A DNA stretch of 64,000 nucleotides from Pelomonas nitida (GCF_043555975.1 NZ_JBIGIA010000001.1:248001-312000), one strand, 5' to 3'; counted from the stretch's first letter, positions 1-8,505 are shown. The notes: generated by a model not told the origin, from the sequence alone. Numbers and translations are program-made.

Positions 1-55
1 CATCGACAACATGCTCGCCTTCCTTGCCGCGTCCACGCGCGGCATCGTTCGCTGA
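1..55 (+). CDS. lpxA: 3' end of lpxA (acyl-ACP--UDP-GlcNAc acyltransferase), partial
   Basis: Only the last 17 codons lie in the window (codons from base 2, TGA at 53-55). They read IDNMLAFLAASTRGIVR, which matches the C-terminal tail seen in beta/gammaproteobacterial LpxA, ending in RGIVR. LpxA performs the first acylation of lipid A synthesis. The position directly in front of lpxB, with only three bases between stop and start, is the standard order in proteobacteria and is the main support for the name. Confidence 0.75.
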   Translation, partial: IDNMLAFLAASTRGIVR

Positions 56-58
56 TCG

Positions 59-1192
59 ATGCACAGCGCGCCACGTCTGGGCATGGTGGCCGGCGAGGCC
101 AGCGGCGATCTGCTGGCCGGCCTGCTGCTGCAGGGGCTGCGCGAGCGCTGGCCCGGGCTGGTGTCGCAAGGCATTGGTGGCCCGAAGATGATCGCCCAGG
201 GCTTCGAGACCTGGTGGCCGCACAGCAAGCTGTCGATCTTCGGGTACGTGGATGCGCTGCTGAACATCCGCGAGCTGCTGGCCATCCGCAAGCAACTGGG
301 CAACCGCCTGATCGAGCGTCGCCCCGATGTCTTCATCGGCGTCGATGCGCCGGACTTCAATTTCGGCCTGGAGACGCGGCTTCGCGAGGCGGGCCTCAAG
401 ACCGTGCACTTCGTCTGCCCGTCGATCTGGGCCTGGCGGCCCGAGCGCGTGCAGAAGATCAAGGCGGCGGCCGACCACGTGCTGTGCCTGTTCCCTTTCG
501 AGCCCGAGATCCTGCATCGCGCCGGCATCGGGGCGACCTATGTCGGCCACCCGCTGGCCGATGCCATTCCCATGGAGCCACCGCGTGTGGCCGCGCGCGA
601 GGCCTTGCAACTGCCCGAGGGTGACACGGTCATCGCGCTGCTGCCGGGCAGCCGCAAGAGCGAGATCAACTACATCGCGCCGGCGCTGATCGGTGCGGCC
701 CGCCTGCTGGCCCGGCCGGGGCGGCGTTTCGTCATGCCCGTCGTGCCTGGGCTGCGCGCGCTGGTCGAGCCTTTGCTCCGAGACATGGGCGGCGCGGACA
801 TCCAGCTCGTGGATGGCCAATCGCACGCTGCGCTGGCGGCCTGCGACCTGACGCTGGTGGCCAGCGGCACGGCCACGCTGGAGGCGGCGCTGTTCAAGCG
901 GCCCATGGTCATTGCTTACCGCATGAACTGGCTGAACTGGTGGCGCATGAAGGACAAGGGGCTGCTGCCCTGGGTGGGGCTGCCCAACATCCTGGCGCGC
1001 GAGTTCCTGGTGCCCGAGCTGCTGCAGCAGGCCTGCACGGCCGAGGCGCTGGCGCGCGAGGCCGAGGGCCTGCTGGCCGACGCGCCGCGCCGCGCCGCGC
1101 TGCACGGGCGTTTCGTGCAACTCCATGAGCTGCTGCGGCAAGACACCGCGCGGCGAGCCAGTGATGCGATCGCGACGCTCATCGCAGCCTGA
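59..1192 (+). CDS. lpxB: Lipid-A-disaccharide synthase
   Basis: A 377-residue GT19-family glycosyltransferase that joins UDP-diacylglucosamine and lipid X to form the lipid A disaccharide on the inner face of the cytoplasmic membrane. The N-terminus carries the family signature GEASGDLLAG; the middle has LLPGSRKSEI; the C-terminal part has SGTATLEAALFKRPMV followed by an YRMN-WLNWW segment typical of the family's membrane-binding region. Length is as usual (about 380). It follows lpxA by three bases and its end overlaps rnhB, so lpxA-lpxB-rnhB-SpoU is one transcription unit. Confidence 0.96.
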   Translation: MHSAPRLGMVAGEASGDLLAGLLLQGLRERWPGLVSQGIGGPKMIAQGFETWWPHSKLSIFGYVDALLNIRELLAIRKQLGNRLIERRPDVFIGVDAPDFNFGLETRLREAGLKTVHFVCPSIWAWRPERVQKIKAAADHVLCLFPFEPEILHRAGIGATYVGHPLADAIPMEPPRVAAREALQLPEGDTVIALLPGSRKSEINYIAPALIGAARLLARPGRRFVMPVVPGLRALVEPLLRDMGGADIQLVDGQSHAALAACDLTLVASGTATLEAALFKRPMVIAYRMNWLNWWRMKDKGLLPWVGLPNILAREFLVPELLQQACTAEALAREAEGLLADAPRRAALHGRFVQLHELLRQDTARRASDAIATLIAA

Positions 1193-1784
1193 GCAGGTGT
1201 CCCTGGACTGGGCGCCCGCGGGCCTTGTGGCCGGCGTGGACGAGGCCGGACGCGGCCCGCTGGCCGGCCCGGTGTTCGCGGCCGCCGTCATCCTCGATGA
1301 CCTCCAGCCCATCGCCGGCCTGGCGGATTCCAAGGCGTTGACGGCCGCCCGGCGTGCGCGGCTGTATGACGAGATTCGCGCCAAGGCGCTGTGCTGCTGC
1401 ATCGCGCAGGCATCGACCGAGGAGATCGACCGCATCAACATCCTGCAGGCCACGATGCTGGCCATGCAGCGCGCGGTGCAGGGGCTGCGCCTGAAGCCGG
1501 TGCTGGTGCAGGTGGACGGCAACCGTCTGCCCACGCTGCCCATGGCCGCCGAGGCCATCGTGAAGGGCGATGCCAAGGTGCAGGCGATCTCGGCGGCGTC
1601 CATCCTGGCGAAGGTGGCGCGTGATCTGTTCTGCGAGCAGATGCATGCGAGCCACCCGCAGTACGGCTTCGCCACGCACAAGGGCTATGGCACGGCCGAA
1701 CACCTGGCCGCGCTGAAGGCGCACGGCGCCAGCCCCTGGCACCGCCGCAGCTTCGGCCCGGTGCGGGAGGTATGCGCCAAATGA
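1164..1784 (+). CDS. rnhB: Ribonuclease HII
   Basis: Removes ribonucleotides from DNA and degrades RNA in RNA-DNA hybrids. The DEDD-type active site is visible: GVDEAGRGPLAGP gives the first Asp and Glu, VDGNRLP the next Asp, and SILAKVARD the last Asp. I chose ATG 1164, giving 206 residues, the usual size. An upstream in-frame start at 1125 would add 13 residues that do not resemble the family. The gene begins inside the last 29 bases of lpxB, in another frame, so it is translationally coupled. The lpxB-rnhB order is widely conserved. Confidence 0.93.
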   Translation: MRSRRSSQPEQVSLDWAPAGLVAGVDEAGRGPLAGPVFAAAVILDDLQPIAGLADSKALTAARRARLYDEIRAKALCCCIAQASTEEIDRINILQATMLAMQRAVQGLRLKPVLVQVDGNRLPTLPMAAEAIVKGDAKVQAISAASILAKVARDLFCEQMHASHPQYGFATHKGYGTAEHLAALKAHGASPWHRRSFGPVREVCAK

Positions 1785-2551
1785 AGCTCGATCACATCAC
1801 CTCGCGCGACAACCCGGCGCTGGTGCGCCTGCGCAAGCTCGGGCTCGATGCCGGCGGCTACCGCAAGACCGGCAGCGTGTGGATCGAGGGCGACCACCTG
1901 CTGCGCGCTGCGCTGCAGCGGGGCTGGCAGCCGGCGCTGGTGGTGCTCACCGAAGGCGCGATGCAGGATGCTGCGCTCGCCGCGTTGGCGGAGTCCGCGC
2001 CGCGGGCGTTGGTCGTGCCAACGGCACTGTTCAAGGGCTTGAGCGGGCTGGAGTCGCCGGCGCAGATTGGCGCCGAGCTGACGCTGCCCGCCTCACCGGC
2101 CATCGAACCGCAGGCCGCCTCCGTCGTGTTGGACCGTCTGCAGGACGCTGGCAACGTCGGCGCCATCCTGCGCAGCGCGGCTGCTTTCGGCGTGCGCCAG
2201 GTGTTGGCGTTGAAGGGCACGGCGGCGCTGTGGTCGCCCAAGGTCGTGCGGGCCGGGCAGGGGGCGCACTTCGGCTTGCGCCTGATCGAAGGTCTTTCGG
2301 CCGATGACCTTGCGTCACTTGCCGTGCCGATGATCGCCACGAGCTCGCACACCGAGCATGTGCTGCATCGTGTGGCTTTGCCATCGCCCTGTGCGTGGGT
2401 CATGGGGCATGAAGGGCAGGGGGTGTCGCCTGCGTTGATGGCCCGTTGTGCGCTGACCGTCGGCATTCCGCAGCCTGGGGGCGAGGAGTCCCTGAACGTC
2501 GCGGCGGCGGCGGCCATCTGCCTGTACGAGAGCGAGCGGCAGAAGGGCTGA
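1781..2551 (+). CDS. TrmH/SpoU-family RNA 2'-O-methyltransferase
   Basis: A 256-residue SPOUT methyltransferase. An N-terminal substrate-binding domain (residues about 1-100, starting MKLDHITSRDNPALV) is followed by the knotted catalytic domain with LQDAGNVGAILRSAAAFG (motif 1, Asn and Arg), WVMGHEGQGVSP (motif 2) and GGEESLNVAAAAAICLYE (motif 3). These are the motifs that bind S-adenosylmethionine and carry catalysis. It resembles RlmB-like 23S rRNA enzymes but the exact target cannot be fixed from sequence. The ATG at 1781 overlaps the rnhB stop as ATGA. A start at 1772 would add only three residues. Confidence 0.88.
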   Translation: MKLDHITSRDNPALVRLRKLGLDAGGYRKTGSVWIEGDHLLRAALQRGWQPALVVLTEGAMQDAALAALAESAPRALVVPTALFKGLSGLESPAQIGAELTLPASPAIEPQAASVVLDRLQDAGNVGAILRSAAAFGVRQVLALKGTAALWSPKVVRAGQGAHFGLRLIEGLSADDLASLAVPMIATSSHTEHVLHRVALPSPCAWVMGHEGQGVSPALMARCALTVGIPQPGGEESLNVAAAAAICLYESERQKG

Positions 2552-2839
2552 GAAGCCCCTCGAGGGGGGGCGCGAGCGGCCTGTTCAGTCGCCGAAGAAG
2601 CAAAGCGCTGCCGGCACTTCAGGCCCAACTCGGTCTTCGCCGCCTCGTCATGAAGGCAGCGCCCGCTGCGTTTGCGACCCGCCACCCGGCGCCGCTTGGC
2701 GTCTTTCAGATCAGTCGCCATACGTGCCCACGTCGATGTGCGTGGGCACCTGGGTTCTCAGCTCAACGCTTGGAGGGGCGGTTTGTCGATCGCTTGCGGT
2801 GCGATGGCCGTCCTGTCGAACGGGAGGCAATGACAGGGC
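2552..2839. other. Intergenic region, no gene seen
   Basis: The stretch between the SpoU gene and the hemP promoter has no open frame with a recognisable product. It holds a short perfect palindrome (CCCCTCGAGGGG near 2557-2568) just after the methyltransferase stop, but no T-run follows, so I do not call a terminator. Codon-like GC bias continues on the minus strand without a start or family resemblance. Confidence 0.5.
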
Positions 2840-2868
2840 TTGTAATCAAGAATGATTCTCATTACAGT
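2840..2868 (+). promoter_or_regulatory. hemP promoter with embedded Fur box
   Basis: TTGTAA at 2840-2845 and TACAGT at 2863-2868 are separated by 17 bases, a plausible sigma-70 promoter. Between and over them lies a Fur-like 19-mer at 2848-2866 with core AATGATTCTCATT, two mismatches from the E. coli core AATGATAATCATT. The outer bases TGTAAT...ATTACA extend the palindrome (2841-2866). Repression by Fe-Fur would block RNA polymerase directly. Start of transcription is expected near 2875, which is also the predicted start codon. Confidence 0.7.
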
Positions 2869-2874
2869 GCTTCC

Positions 2875-3063
2875 ATGCCCGCTGAATCCCAATCGCCCCA
2901 ACTCCTGGCTTCCCCGGTCGGCGTGCCGCAGCGTGCGGGCGAGCCGCCGCGCATCGACAGTGCCGCACTGCTGGGCCCGCAGGGCGAGGTGGTCATCGTG
3001 CACCAGCAGCAGCTCTACCGGCTGCGCGTCACGTCCCTGGGTAAGTTGATCCTCACCAAGTAG
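2875..3063 (+). CDS. hemP: HemP family hemin uptake protein
   Basis: A 62-residue protein whose C-terminal half carries the HemP signature: IDSAALLGPQGEVVIVH, then YRLRVTSLGKLILTK at the very end. HemP proteins are small, iron-regulated and encoded with heme uptake genes. In related Burkholderia they are reported to help expression of heme receptors, so the name uptake protein is loose. I chose ATG 2875 because the Fur box lies directly before it. No Shine-Dalgarno sequence is visible (GTGCTTCC precedes the ATG), so the mRNA may be leaderless. The hemS-like gene follows 86 bases later in the same direction. Confidence 0.85.
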   Translation: MPAESQSPQLLASPVGVPQRAGEPPRIDSAALLGPQGEVVIVHQQQLYRLRVTSLGKLILTK

Positions 3064-3149
3064 TCCTCGCGTCTTTTCATTCACTCCTTCTTTCGATACT
3101 CGCGCCAGCCAGCCGCCGCCAGCCCGCGCTCTTTTTTACGGAGCCCCCC

Positions 3150-4343
3150 GTGCGGAAGACTGTCGACGCGCTGGCCGATGCGGCCGGCCCCGAGCTTGCA
3201 AAACGAGATGAAGGCTTGTTGCCGCTGGCCCGCCTGGCGGCCGGCACGAATGCGGCGCGCATGGATCTGCGACAGGCCTATCTCGACGCCCGTGCCATCG
3301 ACGGTACGGCACAGCACCGCGACATCGCGTCGGCCCTCGGGGCCACCGAAGGCATGTTGATCGACGCGCATGTCGACGCGCCGATCGAGGCCGGTGGGCG
3401 CGGGCTTCAGGCGCAGCGTCTGCGCGGTGACTTTCCGCGCCTGTTGTCGGCGCTGAGTCGCGCTGGTGAGTTGATGGCGCTGACACGCAATGCTTACTGC
3501 GTGCATGAGCGCACCGGCGTCTATGAGCACTTGAGCGCCTACGGTGAGCCCGGGCGGGAGACCGGCATGGCGCTCGGTGATGAGATCGATCTGCGCCTGT
3601 ACTACAGCCATTGGGCCCATGGCTACGCGGTGCGTGAAGGCGAGCAGCAAAGCCTGCAGTTCTTCGACGCCCATGGCGTCGCGGTGCACAAGGTCTACAC
3701 GCGGCCGGCCACCCATATGGCTGCCTGGCAGGCGCTGCGGCTCGGCTGGATCGATGCCAAGGCGTCGGCTCCGCAGTGGCGCCCTTTGCACGAGCCAACC
3801 CTTCAGGTCGATGCGGACGTGGATGCCGATGCCTTTCGTGCCGGCTGGTCGTCGCTGCGCGATACGCATGAGTTGTTCGGCCTGCTGCGTCGGCATGGCC
3901 TGCGGCGGCTTCGCGCGATGGAACTGGCGGCGCCCGGGTTTGCGCAGCCCGTCGATCACCACGCGGCGCGTGTGCTGCTGCAGGGCGCGGCGGCCAGCGG
4001 CCTGCCCCTCATGGTGTTTGTGGGCAACCCGGGCGTCACGCAGATTCACGCGGGTCCGGTGCGGCGCGTGGCGGTCACCGGGCCATGGCTCAGCGTGCAG
4101 GACCCGCGGTTCAGCCTGCAGCTGCGTGAGGATGCCATTGCACAGGCCTGGGCGGTGCGTACCCCCACGGTGGATGGCCTGGTCAGCTCGCTGGAGCTGT
4201 ACGCGCATGACGGCGAGCTCATGGCGCAGTTCTTCGGGCAGCGCAAACCCGGCCAGCCCGAGCGTTGTGCCTGGCGCGAGTTGCTGAACGCCCAGGTGGA
4301 CGACGGCGGCTGGCGCCATGAGGCGGCGGGGTGCGCGGCATGA
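3150..4343 (+). CDS. hemS: HemS/HmuS-type hemin-degrading factor
   Basis: A 397-residue protein made of the two tandem HemS/ChuS repeats. The first half has LRQAYLDARAIDG, LTRNAYCVHERTGVYEHLS, and the heme-pocket stretch FFDAHGVAVHKVYTR; the second half repeats the fold with LMVFVGNPGVTQIHAGPVRR. Family members bind heme in the cytoplasm and degrade it or pass it on, releasing iron. The GTG start at 3150 has an ACGGAG ribosome site. The first 40 residues ahead of the conserved LRQAY segment are longer than usual, so a later start cannot be excluded. It follows hemP and should share its Fur control. No heme ABC transporter genes are adjacent. Confidence 0.9.
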   Translation: MRKTVDALADAAGPELAKRDEGLLPLARLAAGTNAARMDLRQAYLDARAIDGTAQHRDIASALGATEGMLIDAHVDAPIEAGGRGLQAQRLRGDFPRLLSALSRAGELMALTRNAYCVHERTGVYEHLSAYGEPGRETGMALGDEIDLRLYYSHWAHGYAVREGEQQSLQFFDAHGVAVHKVYTRPATHMAAWQALRLGWIDAKASAPQWRPLHEPTLQVDADVDADAFRAGWSSLRDTHELFGLLRRHGLRRLRAMELAAPGFAQPVDHHAARVLLQGAAASGLPLMVFVGNPGVTQIHAGPVRRVAVTGPWLSVQDPRFSLQLREDAIAQAWAVRTPTVDGLVSSLELYAHDGELMAQFFGQRKPGQPERCAWRELLNAQVDDGGWRHEAAGCAA

Positions 4344-4436
4344 GCGGTCCTCGATTCAAAACCGCGCGGTGCGTGGACCCGTCGAGCCGCACCCAGCCTG
4401 ATTTCGCAACCTGCATCGACCTGGAGACCCCATCAA

Positions 4437-5618
4437 ATGGCTGAAGCCTGTTGTGCCGCGCATGCGGCCCTGCCGCCCGTCACCGGTTCACGCCGACGTC
4501 GGCTCTGGGAGCTGGGCAGCCATGCACACTGCCCCGTCATCGGCGTGTGCGTGCCGCTGGAGCGCGTGCGCGTGCTTGCGAAGAAGCTGCTCGTGCTGCA
4601 GGGCGACGAGGACGACTACACGCTGCACTGCAGCCTGGTGACGGCCGCCGCACGGCGCAACGCCGTGGCCGAGGCGCTGCAGAAAGACCTGGAGCAGCGT
4701 TTTGCGCTCGACCTGCGGGCCGCTGCCCAGTGCAAATGCAGCAACAGCCTGATGACCTGGTGGCGCAACCGCGTCGCGCAGGGCGAAGGCATTGCCGGCG
4801 CACTGTGGGCGACGCTCACGCATCCACGTTGCGACGAGTGGCTGGAGATGCGCGTGCTCGGGCAGATCCACATGCTGCAACACCAGGTGGGCGCCGCGCA
4901 GCGGGTGGATGTGGCGCGCCACCGCGAGCTGGCGGCCGAACACCAGGCGCTGACGCGCGACTATGCCGAAGTGCAGCAGCGCGTGACAGCCTGGAGTCAG
5001 GAGCGCGCGCGTGAGCAGCAGGCCTGGGAGCAGGAGCGCATGCGCCAGCGCGCCACGTTGATCGCGCTGCAGACGCAGCTGGCGCAGGCGCAGGAGCAAC
5101 TGCAGCACTGGCAGGCGGCGCGCCCGGACCTGCCGGAGCGCGAGCAACTGCGCGAGCGCCTGGCCGAACAGATCGAGCGCAACCAGGCGCTGCAGCGAGA
5201 GGTGACGCGACTGTCGTCACGCGTGACCGTTGCGACGACCGCCGAAGCGGTGAGCGCGGCGTTGCCGGCGGACGCTGAGCCTGACTTGCCGCCGCCGCCC
5301 GTGCGCCTGGAGCACCGGGTCATCCTGTGCGTGGGCGGGCGTGGCGGCAGCGTGCCGCAGTACCGTCAGGCGGTGGAGGGCTGCGGTGCGCAGTTCCTGC
5401 ATCACGATGGTGGCGCCGAGCACAAGCCGGCGCAGCTGGAGCCGCAGTTGGCGGCGGCCGACGTCGTCATTTGCCAGACCGGTTGCATCAGCCATGACGC
5501 CTATTGGCGTGTGAAAGACCACTGCAAGCGCCATCACAAGCGCTGCGTGTTCGTCGACACGCCCAGCCGCAGCGCGTTCGAGCGCGCACTGGCCCAGGCG
5601 GCCACGGAGGCCGCATGA
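4437..5618 (+). CDS. DUF2325 domain protein with coiled coil
   Basis: A 393-residue protein in three parts. Residues about 1-150 are cysteine-containing and rich in conserved-looking small helices (CPVIGVCVPLERVR, QCKCSNSLMTWWR). Residues about 160-270 are strongly charged and glutamine-rich, with the heptad look of a long coiled coil. Residues about 290-385 are a clear DUF2325 domain: VILCVGGRGGSVPQYR, FLHHDGGAEHK, then CQTGCISHDAYWRVKDHCK. The biochemical role of DUF2325 is not established to my knowledge. It sits 93 bases after hemS in the same direction and its stop overlaps the next gene (ATGA), so it may belong to the Fur-controlled heme unit. Confidence 0.8.
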   Translation: MAEACCAAHAALPPVTGSRRRRLWELGSHAHCPVIGVCVPLERVRVLAKKLLVLQGDEDDYTLHCSLVTAAARRNAVAEALQKDLEQRFALDLRAAAQCKCSNSLMTWWRNRVAQGEGIAGALWATLTHPRCDEWLEMRVLGQIHMLQHQVGAAQRVDVARHRELAAEHQALTRDYAEVQQRVTAWSQERAREQQAWEQERMRQRATLIALQTQLAQAQEQLQHWQAARPDLPEREQLRERLAEQIERNQALQREVTRLSSRVTVATTAEAVSAALPADAEPDLPPPPVRLEHRVILCVGGRGGSVPQYRQAVEGCGAQFLHHDGGAEHKPAQLEPQLAAADVVICQTGCISHDAYWRVKDHCKRHHKRCVFVDTPSRSAFERALAQAATEAA

Positions 5619-5983
5619 CCCGGGCGGCGTCTGGTTCTGCGCAGTTGCTGACGCACTGGCAGCGGCAAAGCCTGGCCGTGCGCCTGGCCTACGACACGGC
5701 TCGCCCGTGTGCGATCGGCTGCTATCTGGCACTGGGGCGCAAGCTCATCGACCGAGGTCTGGTGAGTGCGGTCGATGGCGAGGAGCGCATGTACCGCCTG
5801 CTGATGCAGACGGCCACCGATGTGATGCTGCCGGAGCCGTGGCGCGAGTTCTGCCTGCGAGCGGCCCTGCATCCGCTGGCTCGCCTGGCGCCGCTGCTGG
5901 AGGCGGCCGGCGACGTCGAGCGTGCGGGCGCGCTGTATGCGCGCTGGGACCTTGCCTGGCGTCAGCTGCAAGCCGACGCCTGA
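5615..5983 (+). CDS. Conserved-looking small protein, unknown, coupled to the DUF2325 gene
   Basis: A 122-residue protein beginning MTRAASGSAQLLTHWQRQ. It looks soluble and helical, with no signal peptide, no membrane segment and two isolated cysteines. I do not recognise a family. The ATG at 5615 overlaps the stop of the DUF2325 gene by four bases, so the two are translationally coupled and their products probably act together. It ends 45 bases before the convergent TonB receptor gene. Codon bias is like that of its neighbours, which supports a real gene. Confidence 0.7.
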   Translation: MTRAASGSAQLLTHWQRQSLAVRLAYDTARPCAIGCYLALGRKLIDRGLVSAVDGEERMYRLLMQTATDVMLPEPWREFCLRAALHPLARLAPLLEAAGDVERAGALYARWDLAWRQLQADA

Positions 5984-6028
5984 TGTCGCAGACGCCCCGG
6001 CTCGTGGGGCCGGGGTGTTGTCACGACG

Positions 6029-8140
6029 TCAGAGCTTGTAGCTCAGGGACAGGCCGTAGTTGCGCGGCGGGATGTAGATGGCGCCGGATTGCAGGCCGCC
6101 GATGGCCTTCTTGTCGAACAAGTTGTTGACGTTCACGCGCACGGTGGCCTTGTCGTTGAGCTCGTAGGCCGCGAAGGCGTCGGCCTTCACATAGGCGCCC
6201 TGCTTGAGGCCGGCGGTGCTGGCGACGTCCGACTGCCAGCGTGCGGCGACGCCCACGCGCAGCGCCGGCAGCGTCGGTACGGTGCTGTCGACCCGCACGT
6301 TGAAGGTATTGCGCGGCACCCAGTGGTAGATGTCCTTGCCGTCATCGCCGGTCAGAATCAGCCGGGTGTAGCCTGTCGTGACCTTGGTGTTCTTGCCCAG
6401 CCGGCCGGTGGCTTCGACCTCGAAACCCTTGGAATCCACGTCCACCGGCATGTACCAGTACTGGCCGGTCGGCGTCAGGCCTGCGTAGGTCGCCAGGCCT
6501 TCCTGTTTGGCGGTGAACAGTGCGAACGTCGTCAGCAGCGACTTGTTCAGCCACTCGGCCTTCACGCCCACCTCGGTGTTCAGGCCTTTGACGGGCGCCA
6601 GCAGGTCTCCGTTGATGTCGGCCTGCTCCTGCGGCAGGAAGATGTCGGAGTACGACACATAGCCCAGCACGTCGGGCGTGATGTCGTAGGTGAAGCCGAC
6701 GTAGGGGCTGACCTTCTCGGTCTTGGGGTCGATCAGCTTGCCGCCGCTGCCGTAGCGCGACTGGCCGCCGCGCACATGGCGCATCGCGTTCACGCCGAGG
6801 ATGGCCTTGAACGAGTCGGTCAGCTGCAGGCGCGACGCGGCGTACAGGCGAGTCAGGGACTGTTCGCCTGTTGTGCAGGTGGCGCGCTGGCCCCAAGTGG
6901 GCTCTGGCACAACGTCACCACCAAACGGCAGCGCCGGCAGCGTCGGGTTCACGTAGCCGGCCGCGCAATCGCCATCCGGCACGAAGATGTCTGTGCTCAG
7001 CTCTTCCTCGGAGCGGTTCAGGCCCAGCAGGACCTCATGCTTGCGGCCAAAGGCGCTGAAGCGACCACTGAGGTTGACGTCCAGCACCTCGTTGTCGGTC
7101 TTGCCTTCGCTACGGTAGTGCTGGCCGACGAGGCCGGTGTTGTCCGGCTTGAGCGTGCCGTAAACGTAGAACAGGTTGGTCGATTCATTGCCATGGCGCT
7201 TGTTGTAAGTGACCTTGGCCTCCCAATCGTCCGACAGGCGGTGCGCGTATTCGATGAAGGCGCTGCGCGATTCGACGTTCCAGTAGTTGTACTTCTGCGC
7301 GGTCGAAGAACCCACCGGCAGGTCGGCTTGCGTGCCGTCGGAGCGCAGCAGCGTCAGCGAGCCCCACATGGCGCCGTCCTGCTTGGAGTCGGTAGCGGTC
7401 ACACCCACGGTCAGCACGCCGTTACGGCCGATCTGGCCGTCCACCACACCGTAGACGGTGGTGCGCTGGTCCTGAAGATCGCGCAGGTAGGAGTCCTTGT
7501 CTTCGCGCGCCACCACCAGGCGGCCGGCCCACGAGCCGTCTTTGCTCAGCACTTTGTTGTAGTCCAGGCCGACGCGCTTCTTGTTCCACGAGCCGAAGCC
7601 GAGCTCGACCTCGCCGCCGTCTTCATTGGTCGGACGCTTGCGCACGTAGTTGATGGTGCCGGACGCGTTGCCCACACCGGTCAGCAGGCCGTTGGCGCCG
7701 CGGATGAGTTCGATCTTCTCGAACAGGAAGGTGTCCTCGCGGCCGACGACCGTGCCCCAGGAGTTGCTCATGCCCAGACCGTCGAGCTGCGTCAACTGGA
7801 TGTCGAAGCCGCGTGAGTTGAACGTCGCGCGGTTGGTTTCCCATTGCTCGACGTTGATGCCGGTGCCCAGCGCCAGCGCTTCATTGCTGCCAGTCAGGCC
7901 GAAGTTGGTGATGTCTTCGCGGTCCAGCGTGCTGATGGTTTGCGGGGTGTCCTTCAGCTCCAGCGCCAGGCCGGTCGCACCCTTGGAAATGCGGTTGGCG
8001 CGCTTGCCGGTGACGACGACGGACTCGATGCGCTGCGTTTCGGCCTTGTCCTGCGGCTTGTCCACGGCCTGCGCGTGCACATCGGTCAGCAGGGCGAGGG
8101 TGGCCAGCGCACAGGCGCTCAACGGGAACTTGTTCTTCAT
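6029..8140 (-). CDS. TonB-dependent siderophore receptor
   Basis: A 703-residue outer-membrane receptor for ferric siderophores. Order: signal peptide (MKNKFPLSACALATLALL...VHA), a TonB-box-like VVVTGKR, a plug domain with TPQTISTLDREDI, FNSRGFDIQLTQLDGLG and IRGANGLLTGVGNASGTINYVRKRP, then a beta-barrel ending in the aromatic-rich NYGLSLSYKL. There is no N-terminal secretin-like signalling domain, so it should not act through a FecR/FecI pair. I chose ATG 8138-8140, which gives a proper signal peptide; a longer frame upstream does not. A Fur-like box lies about 100 bases upstream, in the gap shared with the divergent PepSY operon. The siderophore cannot be told from sequence. Confidence 0.93.
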   Translation of the reverse strand: MKNKFPLSACALATLALLTDVHAQAVDKPQDKAETQRIESVVVTGKRANRISKGATGLALELKDTPQTISTLDREDITNFGLTGSNEALALGTGINVEQWETNRATFNSRGFDIQLTQLDGLGMSNSWGTVVGREDTFLFEKIELIRGANGLLTGVGNASGTINYVRKRPTNEDGGEVELGFGSWNKKRVGLDYNKVLSKDGSWAGRLVVAREDKDSYLRDLQDQRTTVYGVVDGQIGRNGVLTVGVTATDSKQDGAMWGSLTLLRSDGTQADLPVGSSTAQKYNYWNVESRSAFIEYAHRLSDDWEAKVTYNKRHGNESTNLFYVYGTLKPDNTGLVGQHYRSEGKTDNEVLDVNLSGRFSAFGRKHEVLLGLNRSEEELSTDIFVPDGDCAAGYVNPTLPALPFGGDVVPEPTWGQRATCTTGEQSLTRLYAASRLQLTDSFKAILGVNAMRHVRGGQSRYGSGGKLIDPKTEKVSPYVGFTYDITPDVLGYVSYSDIFLPQEQADINGDLLAPVKGLNTEVGVKAEWLNKSLLTTFALFTAKQEGLATYAGLTPTGQYWYMPVDVDSKGFEVEATGRLGKNTKVTTGYTRLILTGDDGKDIYHWVPRNTFNVRVDSTVPTLPALRVGVAARWQSDVASTAGLKQGAYVKADAFAAYELNDKATVRVNVNNLFDKKAIGGLQSGAIYIPPRNYGLSLSYKL

Positions 8141-8240
8141 GGAAGGCGAGGGGAGAAGGAGAGGGTGCCAGGCCGCCGGGGTTCGGGCGGCGCCAGTTGC
8201 ACGACAGGTTGAAAGGAGGTTCTGACGACATAATAAATAC

Positions 8241-8259
8241 AAATGAGAATGAGTCGCAT
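8241..8259. promoter_or_regulatory. Fur-box-like site in the divergent TonB receptor / PepSY intergenic region
   Basis: AAATGAGAATGAGTCGCAT resembles the hexamer-repeat form of the Fur site (AATGAG repeated, against GATAAT repeats in E. coli), inside an AT-rich stretch that stands out from the GC-rich surroundings. It lies between the receptor gene on the minus strand and the PepSY operon on the plus strand and could repress both. The match is poorer than at hemP. Confidence 0.55.
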
Positions 8260-8328
8260 GTAGTTTCATTTAGACTCCGAAAGGTCGGGCGCCGTTTGTG
8301 GTGCGGTGCCGACATGTCAGGAGTCCTC

Positions 8329-8505
8329 ATGTCCACCCACTTCCGTCGCGTCTGGGCCTGGCCCATCGCGCTATCCGTTCTCAGCGCCTCCGGCCTCATC
8401 AGCGCCCTCGTCTCCGACGACTGGGGCGACGGCTGGTCATGGCTCGCGCTGGGCCTGCCGCTGGTCGTCATGGCGCGCTACAGCTTCCGCAAGGAGCCCG
8501 CATGA
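8329..8505 (+). CDS. Small membrane protein ahead of the PepSY gene
   Basis: A 58-residue protein with two hydrophobic segments (WAWPIALSVLSASGLISALV and WSWLALGLPLVVMA) joined by an acidic loop, and a basic C-terminus. The start at 8329 is chosen over 8314 because CAGGAG sits five bases before it. Its stop overlaps the ATG of the PepSY protein (ATGA), so the two are coupled. Short proteins of this kind often precede PepSY-type iron-regulated membrane proteins. I cannot assign a biochemical role. Confidence 0.75.
   Translation: MSTHFRRVWAWPIALSVLSASGLISALVSDDWGDGWSWLALGLPLVVMARYSFRKEPA

Noticed and set aside
2557..2568. Palindrome CCCCTCGAGGGG after the SpoU gene
   Set aside because: Twelve bases with no loop room and no T-run; too little for a terminator call.
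2552..2839. Minus-strand frame beginning MATDLKDAKRRRVAGRKR
   Set aside because: It continues into the antisense of the SpoU gene, has no ribosome site and no recognisable domain. A small unknown gene cannot be excluded.
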